Source: Pseudomonadota bacterium (GTDB lineage: Bacteria > Pseudomonadota > Gammaproteobacteria > Burkholderiales > Burkholderiaceae_B). From it: DNA of 7,026 nucleotides. The stretch covers positions 1-7,026 of the forward strand of contig JAEWEH010000130.1 of assembly GCA_023389535.1 (NCBI GenBank). Reading direction: 5' to 3'. Each line of letters opens with the position of its first letter. Positions within the stretch are counted from its first letter, which is position 1. Shown here in pieces: positions 1 through 6,359 of the stretch. The notes beneath the pieces are model-generated. The model was not told the origin of the DNA and did not search any database. It saw only the letters and a program-made list of their open reading frames with translations. The translations under genes and the position numbers were made by a program.

Positions 1-677
1 ACGCCGCTCAGCTCGGCCCTGACCTGGCCCGGGTGCGGGGACAAGAGCAGAATGCGATTGCCTATGCGGACGGCTTCGGGAATGGAGTGTGTGACAAACA
101 ACACAGTGAAACGCGTGTCCTCCCAAAGCTGCATCAGCTCGTCTTGCATCTTGCGCCGTGTCAAGTCATCCAGTGCCGCGAACGGTTCGTCCATGAGGAT
201 GATGTCGGGCTCCATGGCCATGCCCCGCGCTATGGCGACACGCTGCTTCATACCGCCGGAAAGCATATGTGGATAGCTATCCACGAACTTGCCGAGATTG
301 ACTTTATGGATGTAATGCAGGGCGCGCTCTTCAGCCTCCTTGCCTCGCAATGATCCCGATGCCTTCAAGGCGAACATCACGTTCTGTTTGACGGTTTTCC
401 AAGGCAATAGCTGATCAAATTCCTGAAAGACCATCATGCGATCCGCTCCAGGCCGTACCACTGGCTTGCCTTGAAGCAGTATTTTTCCTTCAGTTGGCCG
501 CAGATAGCCGCCCACCGCTTTCAGCAACGTGGACTTGCCGCAACCGGACGGGCCCAGCAGTATGTACCGATCGCCTTTCTGTACCGTAAAGTCCACTCGA
601 TACGTAGCCGTTACCAGGTGCTCACGCGTTTTATATTGCAGGGTGACCCCCCTGACTTCCAGCAAAGGCATTGTCAT
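1..677 (-). CDS. ABC transporter ATP-binding protein, nitrate/taurine/sulfonate class (3' end cut by window edge)
   Basis: Cytoplasmic ATPase that powers import by a NitT/TauT-type (SsuB/TauB-like) ABC transporter. The reading frame is open for 225 codons from ATG 677 to the left edge. It shows all the nucleotide-binding motifs in order: Walker A GPSGCGKST (42-50), Q-loop Gln85 followed by the LLPW typical of this subfamily (90-93), signature LSGGMKQR (139-146), Walker B IILMDEP (159-165), D-loop ALD (168-170) and switch His197. Family members are usually about 250-270 residues, so roughly 30-45 C-terminal residues lie outside. The start ATG overlaps the TGA of the upstream hydrolase (ATGA, 677-674) and has a GGAAGG ribosome site 8 nt upstream; an in-frame ATG at 671 is a weaker alternative. 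It pairs with the substrate-binding protein two genes upstream. The permease is not visible. The transported substrate cannot be read from an ATPase. Confidence 0.95.
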   Translation of the reverse strand, partial: MTMPLLEVRGVTLQYKTREHLVTATYRVDFTVQKGDRYILLGPSGCGKSTLLKAVGGYLRPTEGKILLQGKPVVRPGADRMMVFQEFDQLLPWKTVKQNVMFALKASGSLRGKEAEERALHYIHKVNLGKFVDSYPHMLSGGMKQRVAIARGMAMEPDIILMDEPFAALDDLTRRKMQDELMQLWEDTRFTVLFVTHSIPEAVRIGNRILLLSPHPGQVRAELSG

Positions 678-1612
678 AAAGCCATCCTTCCCGCATTAAG
701 CGGAGCACCACTGCCTGATACGCTCAACATGTTCAAAGCATCAAAGTCGGGGGCATATCCGTCGTCGCAGGCGCGTATGAAACAAGCGTGCGGCTCGGCA
801 AAATGCGCCGGCAGCAAAACGGCGTTCTCGTCGGCACACACGGACAACAAGCGCCGACGCGTTTCAATGCCGAGCGCCTGGTCATCATCGAAGCCTGTAT
901 AGAGTTCCGGATGATGAATCTGCAAGGGATGGTGAAAAATATCGCCACTGCAGTATGCGCGCTTGCCTTCAGAGGAAACGCGTATGCGCACGTGACCTAC
1001 GGTGTGTCCGGGCGCCGGCTCGACGCTCAACACGCCGTCCAGTTCGTAGCCGTCGTCCACCAAGGTCATTTGTCCCGATTCGACCACGGGCAAAATGCTG
1101 TCCTCGAACACATGGTCGTTGATATGTCGATGACGATAGTCCGCCCTGCGCGCATCCCAGCGTGCAAATTCCTTGCGAGAAAACAAATAGCGAGCATTGG
1201 GAAACGTAGGAACCCACCGGCCGTCGACCAGCTGTGTGTTCCACCCGACGTGATCGCAATGCAAATGCGTACACATGACATATCCAATGTCTTCCGGCCG
1301 CACGCCCGCCTCAGCCAGGCGTGACAACCACGGTGTATCGCACATGTGGAAACGCGGCACTTGTGGCCGTTGTTTGTGATTGCCGACACACGTATCCACA
1401 AGCACTAAATGGTTCGGCGTGCGTAGCAGCCAACTGTGGATGCTGGTTCGAAATCGATTCTCGGCCGCATCATAGAACGTCGGTTCCATCCAATGCCGTA
1501 GTGGTTCGAGCATACGCGGTTCAAAGGCGGGAAAGAGATCGTGCGGCTGAAACCCAAGCCCGAGCCTCTCTTCGATGCGCTCCACCAAGATAGAGCCTAT
1601 CCGTATTTTCAT
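674..1612 (-). CDS. Metallo-beta-lactamase-fold hydrolase
   Basis: A 312-residue MBL-fold metal-dependent hydrolase, probably cytoplasmic because no signal peptide is seen. The full dinuclear metal set is present: HLHCDH at 116-121 (His116, His118, Asp120, His121), His203 in PGHTVGH, bridging Asp224 in CSGD, and His270 in LPAHF. Length and motifs fit the broad family that includes lactonases and esterases; nothing seen makes it a true beta-lactamase or a glyoxalase II specifically. It sits between the genes for the substrate-binding protein (15 nt upstream) and the ATPase (4-nt overlap downstream) of one transporter. It may therefore hydrolyse the imported compound or a lactone or ester made from it; that is inference. 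Start ATG 1612 has only a weak Shine-Dalgarno, so translation probably depends on ribosomes finishing the upstream gene. Confidence 0.92.
   Translation of the reverse strand: MKIRIGSILVERIEERLGLGFQPHDLFPAFEPRMLEPLRHWMEPTFYDAAENRFRTSIHSWLLRTPNHLVLVDTCVGNHKQRPQVPRFHMCDTPWLSRLAEAGVRPEDIGYVMCTHLHCDHVGWNTQLVDGRWVPTFPNARYLFSRKEFARWDARRADYRHRHINDHVFEDSILPVVESGQMTLVDDGYELDGVLSVEPAPGHTVGHVRIRVSSEGKRAYCSGDIFHHPLQIHHPELYTGFDDDQALGIETRRRLLSVCADENAVLLPAHFAEPHACFIRACDDGYAPDFDALNMLSVSGSGAPLNAGRMAL
686..691 (-). promoter_or_regulatory. Ribosome binding site of the ABC ATPase gene
   Basis: GGAAGG on the minus strand lies 8 nt before ATG 677, inside the last codons of the upstream hydrolase gene. It favours 677 over the in-frame ATG at 671. 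With the 4-nt ATGA overlap, it indicates translational coupling of the two genes. Confidence 0.75.
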
Positions 1613-1627
1613 GGGCGGGCCTGTGCG

Positions 1628-2644
1628 TCAGTTTCCGGGCAGGTTGTGCACCTGGCCCACGAACAGCTCTTTCCAGGATGCCGGTTTGGTCTTGATGGTT
1701 CCTATTTTTTGCATAAAGTCCGCAAATGCCGTCAATCCCTGCGGCGTAAGGTTGTACTCGACTTTGGGGTCGGACAACATCTGGACAATATCTTCGACGG
1801 GGTCGGTGTCCTTGGTGATATCCAAGTAGATTTGCGCCGCCTTCTGCTTGTTTGCCGTGATGTATTTCTGCGCTTCATCAAGGGCATTGAGCACAGCCTG
1901 CGTCACCTTGGGATTGGCTTTCTGAAAACGGGTCGTCGTATAGAGAACATTGGTTGAACTGGGCCCTCCGACCACTTGATAGGTATCAATGACGGAATGG
2001 AAACCGGGCTGCTTCAGTTCACGATAAGAGAAGGGTGGCACGGTAAAATCGGCCGTCACCTGCCCCCTGCCCGATAGCATGATCGCCATGCTGTCCGATA
2101 ACGGCATGGCTATCGTCAAACGGTCCAGCACATCATATTTATCTTGCCCGAACGCTTTGGCCGCCGCCATCTGCAACACGACGGCTTGCGTTGACACCTT
2201 GATGCCCGAGACCACGATCCTGTCCTTATCGGTGAAGTCTTTAATCGACTTCACCGCCGGGTTGCGGCTGACCAGATACATGGGCATGGCGTTGAGGGAA
2301 GCTAGCCCCATGACGCTGGCAGAGGTATTTTGGGTGCGGGCCCACATAGTGAGAAACGGTGGCGGCCCGGCTACCGCAAAATCCAGTGCTCCCGCGATAA
2401 GCGCGTCGTTCATGACCGACCCACCGGTGAACTGGTTCCAGCTCACCTTGACATCCGGAAGGCCCAATTCGCGCGTGTGCTTTTCTATCAGTTTTTGTTC
2501 CTGCATCACCATCAACGGCAGGTAGGCGATGCCATACTGCCTGGCGAGGCGTACTTCTTTTACCTCTGCATGAGCGGGCGCCATGACAAGGCACAATGCC
2601 AAGCCTGCTATACCCATAATATTTCTAAGGTTCAAAACATTCAT
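1628..2644 (-). CDS. ABC transporter periplasmic substrate-binding protein, NMT1/SsuA/TauA type
   Basis: A 338-residue solute receptor delivering ligand to the NitT/TauT-type importer. The N-terminus is a clear Sec signal peptide: charged start with Arg7, hydrophobic core 9-23, and an AHA-E cleavage site after residue 26. No lipobox Cys is seen at the cleavage point (Cys18 lies inside the core), so a soluble periplasmic protein is likely. The mature part has the family pattern: a first beta strand with a YLPL segment (41-44), GALDFAVAGPPPF (85-97), a SIKDF motif (133-137) followed by an IVVSG strand, and a second-lobe segment around 236-246. Length is normal for the family. GGAG lies 7 nt before the ATG. 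Known ligands of this class include sulfonates, taurine, nitrate, pyrimidine precursors of thiamine, riboflavin and some aromatic acids; none can be chosen here. Confidence 0.93.
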   Translation of the reverse strand: MNVLNLRNIMGIAGLALCLVMAPAHAEVKEVRLARQYGIAYLPLMVMQEQKLIEKHTRELGLPDVKVSWNQFTGGSVMNDALIAGALDFAVAGPPPFLTMWARTQNTSASVMGLASLNAMPMYLVSRNPAVKSIKDFTDKDRIVVSGIKVSTQAVVLQMAAAKAFGQDKYDVLDRLTIAMPLSDSMAIMLSGRGQVTADFTVPPFSYRELKQPGFHSVIDTYQVVGGPSSTNVLYTTTRFQKANPKVTQAVLNALDEAQKYITANKQKAAQIYLDITKDTDPVEDIVQMLSDPKVEYNLTPQGLTAFADFMQKIGTIKTKPASWKELFVGQVHNLPGN

Positions 2645-2719
2645 TTCGTGTCTCCATATAGTTAAGCGCTGCTTCCTACGGCTCTTGCTGTACGTTCAGA
2701 TGCAACACATTTCATACTG
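2645..2719 (-). other. 75-nt intergenic gap inside the operon
   Basis: This is the only sizeable gap in the five-gene string, between the dehydrogenase stop and the binding-protein start. It contains the GGAG ribosome site (2652-2655) and a 17-codon ATG frame (2715-2662) without a good ribosome site, probably chance. I see no hairpin followed by a T-run and no convincing -35/-10 pair, so read-through from the upstream genes is the simplest reading. A weak internal promoter or an mRNA processing site cannot be excluded. Confidence 0.5.
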
Positions 2720-3436
2720 CTAATCCATCAAGGTGCCCCCGTTTACATCCAGCACATGGCCGGTAATGAAACTGGCTGCGGGGCTGGCCAGAAAATGGAC
2801 GGCGTCCGCTATCTCCGCAGCCGTCCCAAGCCGACCCAAAGGAACGCGGGCAGCGATGTCGGGCCAGCGATCGCGAGGTATCATTTCGCCTTCGATGGGG
2901 CCGGGGGCGACGGCATTGACCCGTATGTCGGGCGATAATTCAGTGGCCAGCGACTTCATCAGGGAAATCACCCCCGCCTTCGAGGCGCAGTAATGGGCCT
3001 TGGTGCCATTCTTGCCGGCATTCAAGGCGGCAAAGCCGGTTTTTCCAGCCCGTGAGGTCAACAGGACCATGCTTCCCTTGGCTTTGGACAAAGGGGCGAT
3101 GGCGGCCTGGGCGACGATAAAGCTACCCGTAAGATTGATGTCGATAAGCCGCCTCCACTCCTCCAGCGGGATGTCGGCGATCGGCCGGGCAGGCGCCGTA
3201 ATGGCTGCGGAATGTACCAAGGCGTGCACAGGGCCGGCCTTTTCCGCCGCTGCGAACAGCGCATTCACCTGCTGTGGATCGCACACATCGGTTCGTATGT
3301 AGTTGCAACCTTCAGGCAAGGGCTGTTGCGGCTCGGACAAGTCGGCGACCAGAACGTGATAGTCGGCCGCCAGGCGCTGTGCAATCGCCCAGCCGATATT
3401 GCGGGCGCCGCCGGTAACGATGGCTACTGGTTTCAT
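2720..3436 (-). CDS. Short-chain dehydrogenase/reductase (SDR), classical type
   Basis: A 238-residue classical SDR oxidoreductase acting on an alcohol or carbonyl group with a nicotinamide cofactor. Visible motifs: cofactor loop TGGARNIG (8-15), Asp32 at the end of the second beta strand (acidic here usually means NAD(H) rather than NADP(H)), Asp50 in RTDV, catalytic Asn101, Ser128, Tyr149 and Lys153 (YCASK), then APGPIEG (178-184) and a normal C-terminus ending in DVNGG. Two oddities: the usual NNAG strand motif reads HSAA (75-78), and Ser to Tyr spans 21 residues instead of about 13, giving an insertion near NAGKNGTK beside the active site. The start ATG is 9 nt after the ThDP enzyme gene, and its AAGGA ribosome site (3447-3443) overlaps that gene's TAA. 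Tight spacing implies a shared pathway with the ThDP enzyme. Substrate unknown. Confidence 0.93.
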   Translation of the reverse strand: MKPVAIVTGGARNIGWAIAQRLAADYHVLVADLSEPQQPLPEGCNYIRTDVCDPQQVNALFAAAEKAGPVHALVHSAAITAPARPIADIPLEEWRRLIDINLTGSFIVAQAAIAPLSKAKGSMVLLTSRAGKTGFAALNAGKNGTKAHYCASKAGVISLMKSLATELSPDIRVNAVAPGPIEGEMIPRDRWPDIAARVPLGRLGTAAEIADAVHFLASPAASFITGHVLDVNGGTLMD

Positions 3437-3445
3437 GGTCGATCC

Positions 3446-5152
3446 TTAGTAGTCCGATACGCCCACATGACTGGATTCTGGATCTACGGCGACGTCGATC
3501 ACGGTGGGGATGCCGGAACCGCGGCCTTCCTGAAGCGCCGCCGCCAATTGCTCCGGACTGTTCACATTCACACCATGGCAGCCCATGCCCCGGGCAATTT
3601 GCGCGAAGTCGGTAGGCGAAAAGTCCACTGCGATGCGACGCTGTTTCAAGTTGTCGCGGACCATGCCCAGGCCGCTGTTGTTGGCCACCACGACAGTAAT
3701 CGGCAGCTTTTCCTGTACGCAGGTGGCCATCACATTCATCGTCATGGCAAAGCCCCCGTCGCCGGTCAGGCAGACGACATTTTTTTCCGGGTGAACCAGC
3801 TTGACCGCAGCCGCCGCCGGTGCGCCCCAACCCATGCCGCCTATGCCGCCCGGCACCACCAATTGCCCGGGGGTACGTATCTTAAGTGTCGTCGTTGCCC
3901 AGATGCGGTTGGTACCTGCGTCCAATGTCAATATATCGTCGGGTGTCAGGAAGGCATCCAGCGCCTTGATGACATCTGCGTTGTGAACGGTACCGGGGGC
4001 GGCGTGCGTCGGCTCGTCGAAGGTGGGATAAGCAGCCTGGATGTCCGCGATCCAAGCCAGGCGCTGCTGCCGCTGCCCCGCGCCAAGATCGTGCTTAAGC
4101 AATGCTTCGACAGCATCGCTGCCATCGGCGCATATCGCCAAGTCGACAGGATAGACCCAGCCGGCGTTGCGCGGGTCGACATCGATCTGAGCAATGCGCT
4201 GAACCCCGGGCCTGATGAAGTCGGGATCACGGAACTTGATGTAGTCCGCTCCAAGGCTGGCGCCAATGACGATCAGCGCATCGGCGTCCTTCACGGCGGC
4301 ATTCGCCGATTTCATGCCCCATGTGCCCAGCATGCCGACCGACACCGCAGAGGTTTCATCCACGACGCCCTTGGCGTTATAGCTGGTGGCCACGGCGAAA
4401 CCGAACTTTTCAGCCAGTTGCGCGATTAGTTTTCGCCCCCGGGCGTTTTGCATGCCATTGCCCACCACAAGCACCGGCCGCTCGGCGCCGGCCACCATGT
4501 CCGCGAGCGCCTTGATGGCCTGCGGATCAGGCAGCGGCATGGCAACTTCCTGGTAGCCTTGGGCGGGATACAGTTGTACGCGCGATTGCTTCGGCATTTC
4601 GCGGCGGATGATGGGGGATTTCAAGACAACGGCGGTCGGCCCCTGACGCGGCAAGCTTGCTTGCTTATAAGCTTGCTGGATGGCATACACCGCTTCGTGC
4701 GGCTCGGTCGCGTAGTACGTAGACTTGGTCATGGTTTTCATGACGTTCCGGACATCGGCAGCACCGTAATCGCCTGTCATGGTCTGGTATACGCCGTACA
4801 TGCCGAAACCGTCATAGCAGGATGTATCGGTCAGCACCAGCATGGGCGAACCCGCGAAATAAGCTTCCAGTATTCCGAATGCGCCGGTCGTGCTGGCGAA
4901 AGGCCCTTGCCCCATGTAAACGCCCGGCTTCCCTGTCAGGCGACCCACCACCTGCGCCATGATCGACGCGACTTGCTCGCCTCGCGTCAGAATCACACGT
5001 ACATCTTTTCTGGCGTCATAGAACTCATCCAGCATCCAGGTTACGCCCAGGCCAGGCAACGTAAACGCGTACTCCACCTTCAAATCGATAAGAGTCTTGA
5101 CGATCGCCTGCTTGGTCGTAACGGTTGCGGGCGCTGCTGCTATTCCATCCAT
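3446..5152 (-). CDS. Thiamine diphosphate-dependent enzyme, acetolactate synthase/benzoylformate decarboxylase superfamily
   Basis: A 568-residue three-domain ThDP enzyme that makes or breaks carbon-carbon bonds next to a carbonyl. The N-terminal Pyr domain (about 10-180) has the cofactor-activating Glu59 in TRGEQ; the middle domain covers about 208-350; the C-terminal PP domain (about 390-555) holds the Mg-ThDP motif from GDG (464-466) to NN (491-492), preceded by GGIGGMGWG (435-443). Length is normal. It is unlikely to be biosynthetic acetolactate synthase: no small-subunit gene is adjacent, the residue before Glu59 is Gly rather than the usual His, and the GMV-x-Q-W segment reads GMVRDN (496-501), lacking the Trp. 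A catabolic decarboxylase, lyase or carboligase is inferred. The start at 5152 has AAGGAA 8 nt upstream; an upstream in-frame ATG at 5215 lies in the -35 box and cannot be used from the mapped promoter. First gene of the operon. Confidence 0.94.
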   Translation of the reverse strand: MDGIAAAPATVTTKQAIVKTLIDLKVEYAFTLPGLGVTWMLDEFYDARKDVRVILTRGEQVASIMAQVVGRLTGKPGVYMGQGPFASTTGAFGILEAYFAGSPMLVLTDTSCYDGFGMYGVYQTMTGDYGAADVRNVMKTMTKSTYYATEPHEAVYAIQQAYKQASLPRQGPTAVVLKSPIIRREMPKQSRVQLYPAQGYQEVAMPLPDPQAIKALADMVAGAERPVLVVGNGMQNARGRKLIAQLAEKFGFAVATSYNAKGVVDETSAVSVGMLGTWGMKSANAAVKDADALIVIGASLGADYIKFRDPDFIRPGVQRIAQIDVDPRNAGWVYPVDLAICADGSDAVEALLKHDLGAGQRQQRLAWIADIQAAYPTFDEPTHAAPGTVHNADVIKALDAFLTPDDILTLDAGTNRIWATTTLKIRTPGQLVVPGGIGGMGWGAPAAAAVKLVHPEKNVVCLTGDGGFAMTMNVMATCVQEKLPITVVVANNSGLGMVRDNLKQRRIAVDFSPTDFAQIARGMGCHGVNVNSPEQLAAALQEGRGSGIPTVIDVAVDPESSHVGVSDY

Positions 5153-5160
5153 GCTGGTTC

Positions 5161-5166
5161 TTCCTT
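5161..5166 (-). promoter_or_regulatory. Ribosome binding site deciding the ThDP enzyme start
   Basis: AAGGAA on the minus strand, 8 nt before ATG 5152. It supports the 568-residue protein beginning MDGIAAAP over a form 21 residues longer starting at 5215. Confidence 0.8.
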
Positions 5167-5185
5167 GAAAGAGGTGATTTGACGC

Positions 5186-5215
5186 ATAATACAAACGTTT
5201 GCATTTCCATGTCAA
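5186..5215 (-). promoter_or_regulatory. Sigma-70 promoter of the five-gene operon
   Basis: On the minus strand, a perfect -35 box TTGACA (5215-5210) and a -10 box TATTAT (5191-5186; one mismatch to TATAAT) are separated by 18 nt. The expected transcript start is near 5179-5180, giving a leader of about 27 nt to ATG 5152. This is a strong intrinsic promoter, so the operon would be on unless held off, which fits the overlapping palindrome. Confidence 0.85.
5188..5205. promoter_or_regulatory. Palindromic operator, probable LacI-family repressor site
   Basis: An 18-bp inverted repeat, AATACAAACGTTTGCATT, with 8 of 9 base pairs symmetric and a perfect 10-bp core CAAACGTTTG centred on CpG (5196/5197). 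An even-length palindrome with a central CpG is the standard operator form for LacI/GalR-family proteins. It fills most of the spacer of the operon promoter and covers four bases of its -10 box, so a bound repressor would exclude RNA polymerase. The divergent LacI-type gene next door is the natural binder; that pairing is inferred. Confidence 0.78.
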
Positions 5216-5246
5216 CGCTATTTTTACCTAGTTACAGGCCATTAGG

Positions 5247-5255
5247 TGTTATATT
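5247..5255 (+). promoter_or_regulatory. Candidate extended -10 promoter of the regulator gene
   Basis: TGT TATATT on the plus strand has the TGn extension (5247-5249) followed by a -10-like hexamer (5250-5255). No good -35 box lies 16-18 nt upstream, which extended -10 promoters can tolerate. The transcript would start near 5262, about 29 nt before ATG 5291. Confidence 0.5.
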
Positions 5256-5264
5256 TGTGACTAT

Positions 5265-5272
5265 CGTTTGCA
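5265..5272 (+). promoter_or_regulatory. Second half-site of the operator motif
   Basis: CGTTTGCA repeats exactly the right half of the main operator (5196-5203). The opposite half is poorly conserved here, so this would be a weak, single-arm site. It lies at about +4 to +11 of the predicted regulator transcript and could give mild autorepression. Confidence 0.4.
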
Positions 5273-5290
5273 CTAAGGATTCAATGCAGT

Positions 5291-6307
5291 ATGGCAGCCA
5301 GCTTGCAGGATGTGGCCCGCATGGTGGGCGTTTCCATCAGCACCGTATCGCGGGCGCTCCACCGCCCCGAGATGGTCGATGCCGAAACTCGCGAACGCAT
5401 CAATGTCGCCGTCAGCGCGCTGGGGTATGTTCCGCAGGGGGTCGGCCGCGCGCTGGTTTCCCGGCGCACCCGCAGTGTCGGCGCGGTCGTCCCGCGCATT
5501 GGCGCGTCAGCGTTTGCACAAACCATAGAGGCTTTACGACAAGGGCTGGGCAAATCCAATTACACCTTGCTGCTGGCGCAGCCTGCCATCGAGGAACAAG
5601 CCGATTTGCGCCCTTTGCGTTCGCTGATTGAAAGAGGCGTGGATGGCATCGTACTTTTGGGCAGCGACTGTCCGCCCGCCTGGCTGGATCTGATCGCCAA
5701 GAACGGCTTGCCCGTCGCCACAATATGGGCCGATGCGGGCAATGCCCTGCCCGGGGCCATCGGCTTCGATAACTATATTGCCGGCCAACAAGCCGCCGAG
5801 CACTTGCTTGCTTTGGGACACCGCGAGTTCGCTTTCATCAGCGGCTATCTTTCATCGAATCAACGAGCCCGACAACGTTATCAGGGCTTGCTTGAAACCA
5901 TTGCCGCCGGCAGCGGGCGGTTGTCGCGCGAACTGATTATTGAAGCGGACTACGGATTCGCCGATGGCTACAACGCGGCACAGCGCTTGTTGGACACAAA
6001 GCTGCCTTTCTCCGCGTTGATATGCGGCAATGATTATTTGGCCTTGGGCGCCATGGCGGCATTACGGGAACACGGTTTGCATATTCCTCGCGACATCTCG
6101 ATCATGGGGTTCAATGACAGCGAGTTCTCAGCATTTGTGAATCCCCCGCTTACCACCATCCGCTTTCCCTCGGTCGAGATCGGGGCCGCGGCGGCTGAAA
6201 CCTTGCTGACGGTCATCGATTCAAAGACAGCGATGCCCCCCCCGCAGATGCTGCCCACTGCTTTAGTACAGCGCAAGTCGACGGGGCCCGCGACTGTATC
6301 GCAGTAA
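5291..6307 (+). CDS. LacI/GalR-family transcriptional regulator
   Basis: A 338-residue DNA-binding repressor of standard family length. The N-terminal helix-turn-helix (about 4-50) includes LQDVARMVGVS and the recognition helix STVSRALHRP (17-26), ending in LGYVPQ (44-49). The hinge is near 51-60. The periplasmic-binding-protein-like effector domain (about 63-335) carries GFDN (158-161), CGNDYLALG (245-253) and ISIMGFND (269-276), all typical landmarks of the family. It is divergent from the operon and shares a 138-nt control region with a LacI-type operator over the operon promoter, so it is probably a repressor released by the imported compound or an intermediate. ATG 5291 follows AAGGA (5275-5279) at a rather long 11 nt; the overlapping ATG at 5284 is in another frame. 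Family effectors are often sugars or sugar acids, but this does not identify the ligand. Confidence 0.95.
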   Translation: MAASLQDVARMVGVSISTVSRALHRPEMVDAETRERINVAVSALGYVPQGVGRALVSRRTRSVGAVVPRIGASAFAQTIEALRQGLGKSNYTLLLAQPAIEEQADLRPLRSLIERGVDGIVLLGSDCPPAWLDLIAKNGLPVATIWADAGNALPGAIGFDNYIAGQQAAEHLLALGHREFAFISGYLSSNQRARQRYQGLLETIAAGSGRLSRELIIEADYGFADGYNAAQRLLDTKLPFSALICGNDYLALGAMAALREHGLHIPRDISIMGFNDSEFSAFVNPPLTTIRFPSVEIGAAAAETLLTVIDSKTAMPPPQMLPTALVQRKSTGPATVSQ

Positions 6308-6323
6308 AGGATGCCGCACCATA

Positions 6324-6352
6324 CGGACCGCCGTAGAAGCGAAGGCGGTCCG
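6324..6352. terminator. Hairpin between convergent genes, possible bidirectional terminator
   Basis: A perfect 9-bp inverted repeat, CGGACCGCC (6324-6332) and GGCGGTCCG (6344-6352), with an 11-nt loop, lies 16 nt after the regulator stop and 7 nt beyond the stop codon of the opposing aldolase gene. Its place between converging genes is where a shared terminator is expected. Neither strand has a T-run directly after the stem, so it is not a canonical intrinsic terminator. Confidence 0.6.
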
Positions 6353-6359
6353 CTGGCGA

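Noticed and set aside
2662..2715. 17-codon open frame in the gap between the SDR and binding-protein genes
   Set aside because: No good ribosome site and too short to judge; most likely chance. Conservation in relatives would be needed to revive it.
3212..4429. Long plus-strand open frame of 405 codons antisense to the SDR and ThDP enzyme genes
   Set aside because: It mirrors the strongly coding minus-strand frames, has no recognisable domain, and spans two real genes; GC-rich coding DNA commonly leaves such open antisense frames.
4651..4680. Repeated AAGCTTGCTTGC-like bases, looking like a small repeat
   Set aside because: It lies within the ThDP enzyme coding frame and encodes ordinary sequence (QQAYKQASLP); no copies elsewhere in the window.
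4448..5182. Plus-strand open frame of 244 codons antisense to the ThDP enzyme
   Set aside because: Composition is His/Arg/Gly-rich with no motif, and it runs into the divergent promoter region; a shadow of the minus-strand gene.
5153..5215. Longer ThDP enzyme start at ATG 5215
   Set aside because: That ATG lies in the -35 box of the operon promoter and would not be on the transcript; the extra 21 residues are unlike the family N-terminus, while 5152 has a good ribosome site.
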